Shown: one piece after another, positions 51,901 to 60,027 of the stretch
Numbering within the stretch: the stretch's first letter is position 1
How the letters are laid out: every line of letters starts with the position of its first letter
NCBI GenBank assembly: GCA_934463165.1
Contig: CAKSJG010000016.1
Location: forward strand, 1-64,000
Direction of reading: 5' to 3'
DNA length: 64,000 nucleotides
DNA from: an uncultured Clostridia bacterium
Lineage (GTDB): Bacteria > Bacillota > Clostridia > UMGS1810
Program-made: the position numbers and the translations under genes
The notes under the pieces: model-generated
Seen by the model: only the letters and a program-made list of their open reading frames with translations
Databases searched by the model: none
Told to the model about the DNA's origin: nothing

Positions 51901-54097
51901 TAAAAACTCGGTTTCCAAAACAAAGAAGTTTGATTTCACGGTTTCCGCATTTGACGAACCCGATCAGGTTCTTGAAAAAGCGTCCGCAGAGCTTAATTTC
52001 GGAGTGCTGAGCAGTGAACCTATCAACCTTGTCACCAAAAATCTTAATCTGATGAAAGAATGGCGCTACGGCACAACCGTTGAGTGGACATCCTCAAACG
52101 AGAGCGTCATATCACCCGACGGAACGGTAACCCTCCCCGCATTCGGCAGCGGAGAGAGCGAGGTGACCCTGACCGCAAAAATCATATACGGCACAGCTGG
52201 CATAACAAAGAAATTCTCCGTCGGCGTTGCCGAGGAGGGCGGCAAGGTTTCGGCTCTTTACCGCGACTTTGAAGCGGATGAATACGGGGCTGTTAAGGGC
52301 AGTGAATTTGAATATTATGAACCGTATCAATACTTCACGGTAGTCGATAATCCGAATCCGTCGGAGAAAAACAACAGCACAAAGGTTGCAATGTATAAGC
52401 GCGAGGGCGGCGATAACGGTGCAAGCCGATATGAGCTTTTCCTGTATCCTACGGAAGAGAGAGGTTCATTTGACCTGAGCTTTGACCTTTATGTTGAATC
52501 CATGCCGCAATACGGCATGCTTTTCAGAACATATTCCAATCAGGCATTTGCCGATTCAATTATGCCGAACGGTTCTGTTTTATTGAGAGATTTAAACTGG
52601 AGTACAAGCACAAAAAACAATATGATAACGCCCGGAAAATGGTATAACATAAAAATCAGCTATGATACCATAAAGGAAGTTCAGAATTTATATGTTGACG
52701 GTGTGTCTGTTTTTGGTGAAAAGCAGTTCATCAGTCTTGCCGATTCAACCGGCAGGGCATACAAATTAGCTTTCAGGTTTGACGGCAGCGATCTTGAAAA
52801 AGACCATGTTGTATATTTGGATAATATTTCGATTGAGAGAACGGTTAACTATTCCGAATTTTTAACCGCGGCATATGAACAGTTTGAACGCAAGTTTATT
52901 GCTTCGCAAAACATAAGCGCCGTAAGCGGCGATCTCATCATACCGAATGTTTCGGTATTTGAAACAGATATAACATGCAAAAGCTCAAATCCCGATATCG
53001 TATCTGACGACGGAAAGGTAACTCTTCCCGATAAGGATACGGAGGTAACATTTACGGTTACGTTCTCCAACCGCTGGGGCGGCAAAAAGACGAGAGTCTT
53101 TAACCTACTTGTCAAAAAAGACGGCTCGGCCGAACCCATAGATCCCGACACGGAGGACGCAAAGAGCGTAATTGCAGATATGGCATATGCCGAAAAATAT
53201 CTTAAAGAAAATAACATCATAAACGGCATAACAGCTGATGTTAAGCTCCCGTATGAGGGCGAAAACGGCTCAAAAATCACGTGGACATCGTCAGATACGG
53301 ATGTTATATCAAATACGGGAAGCGTAACAAGACAAAAAAACGATACCGACGTTAAGCTTACGGGAATAATCTCCAAAGGCTCGATTTCCGAAAGACTCGT
53401 CATTACGCTCACCGTAAAAGCAAAGGCAAGAGTTAACGAAGAAAAAGGCTCGGGCGGCGGCAAATCATCCGGCATCTCCGGTATCGGCGGAGGATCTCTT
53501 CCCGAAAATAACGTAAAAACGGATGAAAATAAAAATACCGATCCCGAAGAAAAGCCTTTGTATAACGATATTTCCGAAAGCCACTGGGCATATAACGCCG
53601 TGCGTAACCTCACGAAAAAAAAGATCATAAGCGGCGATGATAACGGCAATTTCCTCCCCGAAAATGAAATCAAAAGAGTGGAATTTACAAAGCTTATCGT
53701 AGCTCTTGCAGGCTTTGATACATCGGCTTCAAATGATGCTTTCACAGATGTTGATCCGCAATCCTGGTATGCTCCGTTTGTTAACACGGCATTTAAAGAG
53801 GGGATCATAAAAGGCATGGCAGACGGCAGCTTCGGAGTTGGCATGCCGATCACAAGAGAAGATATGTGCGTAATCATATATAATCTTCTGAAGAAAAACG
53901 GCGATATTGCTGAAGCGACGGGAGTAAAGTTTGCCGATGAAGACGATATTTCGGATTATGCAAAAGAGGCGATATCCGCGCTCGGCGGTATCGGCGCAGT
54001 AAAGGGAAAAGATAACAACATGTTTGCACCTAAGGCTCATGCAACCAGGGCAGAAGCTGCACAGATTATATATAATATTGTGCATTTAAACGGTTAA
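48911..54097 (+). CDS. Giant SLH surface protein with tandem atrophied Ig-like domains
   Basis: ATG at 48911 with GGAGGGCGG upstream. The 1728 residues read in order: signal peptide (1-29); beta-helix-like region with GLUG-type turns (about 150-460); a small LamG-like part; Ig-like domains of the 'atrophied bacterial Ig' kind at about 560, 655, 743, 835, 925, 1017, 1312 and 1416 (each with a W-x-S-S-x motif and an S-x-D-G-x-V-T strand); a LamG-like sandwich at 1115-1295; a Gly/Ser linker; and three SLH units from about residue 1550 to the end. It has no known catalytic domain and probably binds polysaccharide or acts as a surface stalk. Confidence 0.87.
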   Translation: MFNKKLYAKLISMCLCLSMAPFSVLCHAQDNGGSDAQGAYEQQAAFESSAEISDTEEFINNEKQDSDNEIITLAASAVGNADIKNEVYKSLDFSDASDVTLNGGASIGKVAEENHRAVLELPEGSGASLLSDFASVSVWDGETAETDWYDDDKSEFTLTRASQLAGLAVLVNRGITFKGKTVRLGADMDFDGKEWTPIGYGHMTNWKPDSANVSFCGAFDGGWHTIKNVYISKENSASLGFFGSTSNASIKNLIFKDFKAAVRFTTNKQKRSQIIGGLTGIAERTAIENCAIIDFEHINVSSKANNFLGYGEGSAGGFSGFMYGGTLKNSYVINARFECSNDAYKAPLYGRVSNTTTTNCYIGGEIHLIDGRGENDQLPYGMSGNDGCKYNGVYSTTKLTEGKNLEGTIYTIVDEDTLKNSLVGNGLKAPFVNDTEGINGGYPHTDFYRSLGKKNIYAEFLPEEGSEFRLIAKDKNGAESAFVTIGSAEVNPGEWNTLSLRLDFGTKSINYSINGGSWHTAEITGGEYSSLKIESARGKTLFDNMTLGNDYYDELIYAKNETDAYLESANPEKFEGFELPTEINGRSVTWKSSDTEAVSDDGMTVTKQSWPQDVTLTAEIILNSYDIIRNASVSIEYSVVVPPVDGLSDKEKAEAIVNKYLTDKKLSDEKHDYITKDLKALPTKVGDCTIEWASTNEDYVSNDGKVTLPYEDNENLTMIATVKCGGEIAVKEFSLTVISVDNLLDAAKSALDYKDLTNETNTQIKSDLILPKNGLYGTKIEWASSNMSLIDSDGFVTRSDSNETVTVTAIFTLLGRSTEKDFYFNVMLSDAVMLDADVNAFVFNKTEAAESFTLPVLCPLYKTVIKWSSDSSVINIIGADATVTRPSYNGSDAIVTLTARFVQGTEETSRTYLVRVPRMKTDEELVDDCLAFITWNEINICPDTDVRENFSLPLVYDEGVRCTWASSDESTVTNEGIVIRPGVGEENKTCSLTVTAVKNSVSKTKKFDFTVSAFDEPDQVLEKASAELNFGVLSSEPINLVTKNLNLMKEWRYGTTVEWTSSNESVISPDGTVTLPAFGSGESEVTLTAKIIYGTAGITKKFSVGVAEEGGKVSALYRDFEADEYGAVKGSEFEYYEPYQYFTVVDNPNPSEKNNSTKVAMYKREGGDNGASRYELFLYPTEERGSFDLSFDLYVESMPQYGMLFRTYSNQAFADSIMPNGSVLLRDLNWSTSTKNNMITPGKWYNIKISYDTIKEVQNLYVDGVSVFGEKQFISLADSTGRAYKLAFRFDGSDLEKDHVVYLDNISIERTVNYSEFLTAAYEQFERKFIASQNISAVSGDLIIPNVSVFETDITCKSSNPDIVSDDGKVTLPDKDTEVTFTVTFSNRWGGKKTRVFNLLVKKDGSAEPIDPDTEDAKSVIADMAYAEKYLKENNIINGITADVKLPYEGENGSKITWTSSDTDVISNTGSVTRQKNDTDVKLTGIISKGSISERLVITLTVKAKARVNEEKGSGGGKSSGISGIGGGSLPENNVKTDENKNTDPEEKPLYNDISESHWAYNAVRNLTKKKIISGDDNGNFLPENEIKRVEFTKLIVALAGFDTSASNDAFTDVDPQSWYAPFVNTAFKEGIIKGMADGSFGVGMPITREDMCVIIYNLLKKNGDIAEATGVKFADEDDISDYAKEAISALGGIGAVKGKDNNMFAPKAHATRAEAAQIIYNIVHLNG

Positions 54098-54100
54098 TAT

Positions 54101-54135
54101 GACGCGCGCGTCTTAAAAACCGACGCGCCCCGTTT
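54101..54135 (+). terminator. Possible weak hairpin after the giant SLH gene
   Basis: GCGCGTC (54106-54112) and GACGCGC (54122-54128) can form a seven-base stem with a nine-base loop. The T run after it is weak. Confidence 0.35.
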
Positions 54136-54166
54136 ATATTAAAATATAAATCACGGAGGTAATTTT

Positions 54167-56860
54167 ATGAGGAAAGTTAGTATTTTATTGGTTCTTGCAA
54201 TGCTTTCGGCCATGCTTTGCGTTTCTCCGCTGTCTGTTTTTGCAGAAGACGCCGGTGCGTGGGACGGCAGCATTGCGGAAGGCTTTGCCGGCGGCAGCGG
54301 CACGGAGGCAGATCCGTATCTGATATCAGATGGCTCGCAGCTTGCGTATCTGGCAAAGACGGTAAATGATGGGGAATCCTATTTCGGCACAAGTTCACAA
54401 ACGAGGAAATATTTTAAGCTTACATCGGATATTGACCTCGGCAATCTTGAGTGGACTCCGATAGGCAAAGGTCTGGCATACGGCACATACGATAACCCCG
54501 TAAATCCGTTCAGTGGTATTTTCGACGGCGACGGTCATGTTATCTCAAACGTAAAGATAACGCAGCTCGGCAGTCATTCGCTCGGCCTTTTCGGTGGCGT
54601 TAAAAATGCAAATATAAAAAATGTCGGTATAGACGGCATGACCGTAGAAATATCAAACGTAACGGACAGCTCAAAGCGTATCAACGATATCGGCGGAATT
54701 GTCGGTTTTCTTCACGGCACCGTATCGGGCTGCTTCGTAAAAAACATCAGCATTAAAAACATCAATTACGGCTGCTCGGAGGGGTATGTCGGAGGTATAG
54801 CGGGTTCTGTTAATTCATGGTCAAGTATTTATGACAGCTATGTTGACGGTATGAAATGGAGCGGATCGTATAATTCAATGATGGGCGGCATCACGGCAGT
54901 TTGCAGATCCGATAACAACAATATAGCCCGTACATACACAAAAAATATAAGCATAGACCGCCCCGCAAAATCTTACAATGATAACTATGCAAACAGATAT
55001 TTTAACATGTTTTGTTACACCCCTGATAAAGTAACCGCAGCAAAATGTTATTATACGGATTTTGCCTTTGCATCCGAAAAAAACGGCGGAGAATATAAAA
55101 CACCGGGTGAATTTGCCGCAGGCGGCGCAGCTTTGCTCGGCAGCGCTTTTTCGGCAGATGAAAACGGCGGCGCTCCGGTTCTTGGTTGGCAGGCAAAAAA
55201 AGAAGTCTGGGACGGCAGCATTGCGGAAGGCTTTGCCGGCGGCACAGGCGCAGCTGACGATCCGTATCTGATATCAGACGGCTCGCAGCTTGCATATCTT
55301 GCACAAAGAGTAAACGGCGGTGAAAACTTCGGCGATGAAAACGGGGCGAACGTGAATTACTTTAAGCTTACGGCGGACATTGATTTGGGCAATGCTGCGT
55401 GGACACCTATAGGAAGCGTATGGCTTAATCTTGACAATGACGGTTATGCTCAGGGCAACGGTTATACGGACGGTACCGAAAAACCGTTTGGCGGCATTTT
55501 TGACGGAGACGGTCACGTTATTAAAAATCTTAAATTTACCGGAAAAGATTTCTCCGGTAATCAGTTAAAAGGAACTGCCGGCCTTTTCGGATATATAAAG
55601 AGCAGTTGGGAAGGCGGCTACAAATCAACCGGAGGTGTTATTAAAAATCTCGGTGTGGAGAATGTAAAGTTTGAATATACAAATTCAAAGATCAATTATC
55701 ATACAGATAGTGTGGGTGGAATTGTCGGAGCATCTTACTGCGGAAGAATAAGCGGTTGCTTTGTAAAGAATGTATCAAAAACTTTAATGAGTGGTAATAC
55801 CGGCGCATATTTCGGCGGAATTCTGGGAATTGCATTAAGAAGCACAAGCTGGATTGATAATTCCTATGTAAACGGCTACAGCACCGACAACAAATGGTCT
55901 GTAGGAAGCGGCGGTATGATAGGCGGAATAGGTGTCGGCAGGGAAGCGTACGTGTCCGGATGCTATGTCAGCAATATAAGTTTTAACGGTGCAAGTGCTG
56001 TTTGGGGCTATGATACATGCGTTTCCACATGGGCCAACTCTGCAAAGGGAGCATTTAATGCTTCAAACAGCTATTATTCTGATTGCACACCGTCAGGCAC
56101 TGCAGATAATGTAAAAGCCTTTGTAAAAGCCGAAAGTGCGGATCTCAAGGCAATGACAAACGTAACCCTCGGCGGTATGGTTTGCGATACAAAAAATGTT
56201 AACGGCGGATACCCGTGCTTTGCCTGGGAGCTTGCAAAAGCGCCCGCAGAGGCCGATGCCGATGCAATCAACAAAGCATATGCGGATGAATATGCAGACG
56301 GTATTATCCTTGCGTATATCACAAAAAAAGGCGACGGAACCGTAAAATCAGACCTTATCTTTGCCCCGGCGGAAACTTATAATGTAACATATACATTTGA
56401 CAACACCTCTGTTCTGGCAGATGTAAGCAAAGATTCCAACGGTCTTTACACATCAAAGCTTACCCGTCCATCGGGTGAAGGCACAACAGACGTTAAAATC
56501 ACTGCGTCCGTAACGGTAGGCACGCAGACATCTTCAAAAGAATTTACCATTGCTGTTGAAAACAGAGCCGACGCATACGAAATAAACAGGGTTTTCTGGC
56601 TTGATGAGAACAACAGTATTTCGGATGTCTTAACTGCGGACAGCATAAAAGCAGTTGTTGAGTCGGATTCCGCGTCGGATAAGCAGGATGCATCTGTTTA
56701 CCTTGCACTGTACAATGCCGACGGCAGCCTTGAAAAGGTTTTAAGCGACGATTATGCCGATGACATAACATTCGACATTGAAAATGCAGGTACCGCTCGG
56801 ACATTTAAGGCATTCATCTGGACAAAAGCAGATATCAAACCGCTTGCCAAAGCATATTGA
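54167..56860 (+). CDS. Secreted beta-helix protein with internal duplication
   Basis: ATG at 54167 with CACGGAGG upstream. Signal peptide to about residue 26. Two long homologous modules start at about residues 30 and 348 with the same W-D-G-S-I-A-E-G-F-A-G-G motif; each has G-L-F-G turns and D-I-D-L-G-N segments of GLUG/beta-helix type. An atrophied Ig-like domain (about 700-800) and a C-terminal domain ending K-A-F-I-W-T-K-A-D-I-K-P, common at the ends of Firmicutes carbohydrate-active proteins, follow. No SLH, so it may be freely secreted. Function in glycan binding or degradation is inferred. Confidence 0.82.
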   Translation: MRKVSILLVLAMLSAMLCVSPLSVFAEDAGAWDGSIAEGFAGGSGTEADPYLISDGSQLAYLAKTVNDGESYFGTSSQTRKYFKLTSDIDLGNLEWTPIGKGLAYGTYDNPVNPFSGIFDGDGHVISNVKITQLGSHSLGLFGGVKNANIKNVGIDGMTVEISNVTDSSKRINDIGGIVGFLHGTVSGCFVKNISIKNINYGCSEGYVGGIAGSVNSWSSIYDSYVDGMKWSGSYNSMMGGITAVCRSDNNNIARTYTKNISIDRPAKSYNDNYANRYFNMFCYTPDKVTAAKCYYTDFAFASEKNGGEYKTPGEFAAGGAALLGSAFSADENGGAPVLGWQAKKEVWDGSIAEGFAGGTGAADDPYLISDGSQLAYLAQRVNGGENFGDENGANVNYFKLTADIDLGNAAWTPIGSVWLNLDNDGYAQGNGYTDGTEKPFGGIFDGDGHVIKNLKFTGKDFSGNQLKGTAGLFGYIKSSWEGGYKSTGGVIKNLGVENVKFEYTNSKINYHTDSVGGIVGASYCGRISGCFVKNVSKTLMSGNTGAYFGGILGIALRSTSWIDNSYVNGYSTDNKWSVGSGGMIGGIGVGREAYVSGCYVSNISFNGASAVWGYDTCVSTWANSAKGAFNASNSYYSDCTPSGTADNVKAFVKAESADLKAMTNVTLGGMVCDTKNVNGGYPCFAWELAKAPAEADADAINKAYADEYADGIILAYITKKGDGTVKSDLIFAPAETYNVTYTFDNTSVLADVSKDSNGLYTSKLTRPSGEGTTDVKITASVTVGTQTSSKEFTIAVENRADAYEINRVFWLDENNSISDVLTADSIKAVVESDSASDKQDASVYLALYNADGSLEKVLSDDYADDITFDIENAGTARTFKAFIWTKADIKPLAKAY

Positions 56861-56898
56861 TTAAATATTCTGACATTATAGTTTAAAGCGGTAAAAAC

Positions 56899-56940
56899 AA
56901 AACGGACTGTAAATTCAATATGTTTTTACAGTCCGTTTTT
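56899..56940 (+). terminator. Rho-independent terminator after the secreted-protein block
   Basis: AAAACGGACTGTAAA (56899-56913) and TTTACAGTCCGTTTT (56925-56939) form a 15-bp stem with an 11-base loop and a T run. It ends the block of surface genes and lies just before GH105. Confidence 0.85.
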
Positions 56941-56967
56941 ATAGTTGATACAAGGGAGGTAATTAAA

Positions 56968-58014
56968 ATTTTAAAGGATAATACAATCATTGATTCCGCA
57001 ATGGCTTCAATTGAAAACGCAATGAAAAAAACGGATTATGACGTAGACAACATGAATATATGGGAGTGGTGGTCGGGCGTATGCCTGTACGGCGTGATCA
57101 TCGCTCATGAAAAAACGGGAGACGCCAAATATACGCAGCTTCTGAAAAAATGGACGGATAAAAACATAAACGACAGGCAAAACGGTTCGGTTAACAGGGT
57201 TATACCGTGCTGCGTGCCGGATTATCTCGATTTTCTCGGCAACACAAACAAATATGACGGCGTAATTGAGGAATATGTAAATTGGTGTCTTAAAGACTCC
57301 GTACGCACGTCAAACGGCGGTTTTGCACATGTCTGGGGCCCGTCATCCGCAACAGGTCTGGAATGCGGCCCTGCCGAAGCTGCCCATCAGCTGTGGGCAG
57401 ACAGCCTGATGATGGCATGCCTTTTTATGATGAGGCGCGGCAAACGCGCATGCCCTCCGTTATTTGACGAAGCGGTAAGGCAGATAAAAATACATATTGA
57501 TGTGCTGTATAACCCTAAAGACAGACTGTGTTATCACGCATACGACTGCAAAACCGAAAAGAACCTCGGCAGATATTGGGCAAGAGGAAACGGCTGGATT
57601 GTTGCCGTTTTGGCGGAGTATCTCCGCATTGCCGATAAATCCGATGCCGATTATGAGTATTTAAAGAACGTTTTTTGCAAGATAATGGAGCGCGCTCTTG
57701 CCTTAAAGAATACCGACGGAATGCTCCGCACGGTTATTGACTGCGAAAATGCCTACACGGAAGAAAGCGGAACGCTGCTTTTCGGTTATGCCGCTCTCAT
57801 CGGCTTCAAACTCAAAATTCTCGGCGCCGAATTTTATGAATGGGCAAAGGACATCAGAGCCGGTATAGAAATGAACGAAAACGGCACCGTAAAATATATT
57901 TCCGGCGGGACAGGCCCCGACAGTCTTGAAAAATATCTCAGCGTTCCGTTCGGCGACGCGGTTTACGGAGCCGGTATCGTTATTATGTTTGTAACAGAGT
58001 ATATGAATTTATGA
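56968..58014 (+). CDS. GH105 unsaturated rhamnogalacturonyl hydrolase-like enzyme
   Basis: The only ATG upstream (56920) is in the loop of the terminator, so it is an unlikely start. AGGGAGGT at 56953-56960 lies eight bases before ATT at 56968, and no ATG/GTG/TTG fits, so a non-standard ATT start is proposed (349 codons with stop); Met at 57001 is the alternative. The (alpha/alpha)6 fold shows Y-W-A-R-G-N-G-W near residue 205, the GH105 hallmark, and L-W-A-D-S-L-M with the catalytic Asp145, matching YteR's acid. It removes unsaturated GalA from rhamnogalacturonan fragments made by a lyase. No signal peptide, so it is cytoplasmic and acts on imported oligosaccharides. Confidence 0.85.
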   Translation: MLKDNTIIDSAMASIENAMKKTDYDVDNMNIWEWWSGVCLYGVIIAHEKTGDAKYTQLLKKWTDKNINDRQNGSVNRVIPCCVPDYLDFLGNTNKYDGVIEEYVNWCLKDSVRTSNGGFAHVWGPSSATGLECGPAEAAHQLWADSLMMACLFMMRRGKRACPPLFDEAVRQIKIHIDVLYNPKDRLCYHAYDCKTEKNLGRYWARGNGWIVAVLAEYLRIADKSDADYEYLKNVFCKIMERALALKNTDGMLRTVIDCENAYTEESGTLLFGYAALIGFKLKILGAEFYEWAKDIRAGIEMNENGTVKYISGGTGPDSLEKYLSVPFGDAVYGAGIVIMFVTEYMNL

Positions 58015-58032
58015 AAAACCGAGGGTGAAACA

Positions 58033-60003
58033 ATGAATATAAACGAGATGAAAAACTGCGGCAAATTGTTTGATTTTAATGTGATTACAAATACCGGCGA
58101 CGGAAGATGTGCCGAAAACAAGATTAAACTTTATGAAGAAACATACGGCAATGTCACCGCCGTGTTTGCAAGCGGAATGAGTGAAAATTCAGGTGATTAC
58201 GGCGAAGACGGTTCTTTTGATCCGGATAACGGAATTGTCATTAAAATGAACGCAAAAATGCCTTATGAAAGCTATGTTTCGATATATAAATACGGCGAAT
58301 TCTGGAATGAACCGAATTTCGGAAGCGACTTTGCCGAGGTTCCCGATGAAACACAGCTTCTTATTGTAAAAATGAGCGACAAAAGATACACGGTTTTGCT
58401 GCCTGTCTGCGGAGATGATTTCAAATGTGTTTTTGTCGGCGGAGATAAAAGCAATGAACTGCGGGCAAGGGTCTTTTGCTGGAAAAAGGGCGTTTATTCG
58501 TGCAACGATCTTGCCTTTGTCTGCGCTGAGGGAGAAAACCCGTTTAAATTGGTTAAGGAATGTGTAAGCTCGGCTCTGGAGGCTATGCAAAGCCCCGTAA
58601 ACACCGTAGAAAACAGAAGATACCCCGAAGTCTTTGAATATCTCGGCTGGTGCAGCTGGGACGCTATGGCGATACGCGTGTCGGAAGACGGAATTATGGA
58701 AAAGTGCAGCGAACTGAAAGAAAAATCCGTACCGATAAAATGGGCCATAATAGACGACATGTGGGCTTATATTAAAGATTTTGACGGTCGGGAATATTCG
58801 GGAAACGGCGAAATGTTTGATCTGATGCACCGCAGTGCGCTGTATGATTATAAAGCCGATCCGAAAAAATTTCCGAACGGACTTCGCGGATGTATTTCAA
58901 AAATGAAAAAATACGGACTTAAAGTCGGAGTATGGTACCCCGCAACCGGATATTGGAGGGGAATAGCCAAATACGGGCCTGCATACGAAAAACTGAAAGA
59001 CTGTCTGACAGAGCTTCCCAACGGTTATATTGTTCCCGATTGGAAAAAGAGCAATTCATACATGCACTATTCCACGGTTTTTGAATATTTAAAGAAATGC
59101 GGAGTTGACTTTATAAAGGTAGACAATCAGTCAATGACAAGAAGGTATTATTACGGACTTGAAACCGTCGGCAAGGTTGCTGGCGGATACCACGGCGGAC
59201 TTGAGGCGGCTGTCGGCGAGTTTTTTGACGGCTGCATGATAAACTGTATGGGAGCATCGAGCGAGGATATGTGGCACAGAACCTTAAGCCCCGTAACGAG
59301 AGTATCGGATGACTTCAAACCCGAAAACCGAGCTTGGTTTTTCAGGCATGTCATGCAGTGCGCGTATACCTCAATACTGCAGGGACAGTTTTATTACTGC
59401 GATTTTGACATGTGGTGGACGGATGACGGTCAGAATGAGAAAAACAGCCTGATCCGCGCCGTAAGCGGCGGTCCGGTATATGTAAGCGACAAAATCGGCA
59501 GGACGCGTGCGGATATCCTGAAACCTCTTGCATTCAGCGACGGTAAAATTCTCAGGTGCGATAACGTTTGCATGCCGACCGAGGACTGCCTCACCGTAAA
59601 TTCGCTAAACAGCGGCAAGGCATTGAAGCTGCAAAATACAGCAAACGGATGCGGAATAATGGCAGTGCTTAACGTGGACGAAAATGACGGCGCGGTTGAG
59701 GCGGAAATAAGCGGCAAAGCGGTTAACGGCTTCAATTCGGAAGATTATCTTGCCTATGAGTATTTTTCAAGAGAGGCAAAGGCGCTTAAGGGAAATGAGT
59801 CGTTTAAAATACGTTTGGAAAATAACAATGATTACAGGCTTTATATTTTTATCCCGATTAAAGACGGATACGCGCCGATAGGCAGAATCGATAAATTTAT
59901 AACTCCGAAATCGATAGAATATGTCTGCGGCAAAAATATGAAGCTTGTCGAAGACGGTCCTTATGCTTATTATGAGGGCGGAAAGCTGAGCATTGTTGAA
60001 TAG
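58033..60003 (+). CDS. Sip1/raffinose-synthase-type alpha-galactosidase-like enzyme (GH36-related)
   Basis: ATG at 58033 after GAGGGTGA. The 656-residue protein has an N-terminal beta-domain, then a TIM barrel with the motifs Y-L-G-W-C-S-W-D near residue 206, W-A-I-I-D-D-M-W near residue 238, and F-I-K-V-D-N-Q with the predicted nucleophile Asp364. The segment R-V-S-D-D-F offers Asp426 as acid/base. These match the Sip1/raffinose synthase group. It has no signal peptide, so it is intracellular. It may release alpha-galactose from imported oligosaccharides, or transfer it; the sugar is inferred. Confidence 0.85.
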   Translation: MNINEMKNCGKLFDFNVITNTGDGRCAENKIKLYEETYGNVTAVFASGMSENSGDYGEDGSFDPDNGIVIKMNAKMPYESYVSIYKYGEFWNEPNFGSDFAEVPDETQLLIVKMSDKRYTVLLPVCGDDFKCVFVGGDKSNELRARVFCWKKGVYSCNDLAFVCAEGENPFKLVKECVSSALEAMQSPVNTVENRRYPEVFEYLGWCSWDAMAIRVSEDGIMEKCSELKEKSVPIKWAIIDDMWAYIKDFDGREYSGNGEMFDLMHRSALYDYKADPKKFPNGLRGCISKMKKYGLKVGVWYPATGYWRGIAKYGPAYEKLKDCLTELPNGYIVPDWKKSNSYMHYSTVFEYLKKCGVDFIKVDNQSMTRRYYYGLETVGKVAGGYHGGLEAAVGEFFDGCMINCMGASSEDMWHRTLSPVTRVSDDFKPENRAWFFRHVMQCAYTSILQGQFYYCDFDMWWTDDGQNEKNSLIRAVSGGPVYVSDKIGRTRADILKPLAFSDGKILRCDNVCMPTEDCLTVNSLNSGKALKLQNTANGCGIMAVLNVDENDGAVEAEISGKAVNGFNSEDYLAYEYFSREAKALKGNESFKIRLENNNDYRLYIFIPIKDGYAPIGRIDKFITPKSIEYVCGKNMKLVEDGPYAYYEGGKLSIVE

Positions 60004-60027
60004 AAAGTTTGGAAAGGAATTTTTTTA

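Noticed and set aside
56920..56967. Using ATG at 56920 as the GH105 start
   Set aside because: That ATG lies in the loop of a strong terminator, with no ribosome binding site, and the added residues are not homologous to the family.
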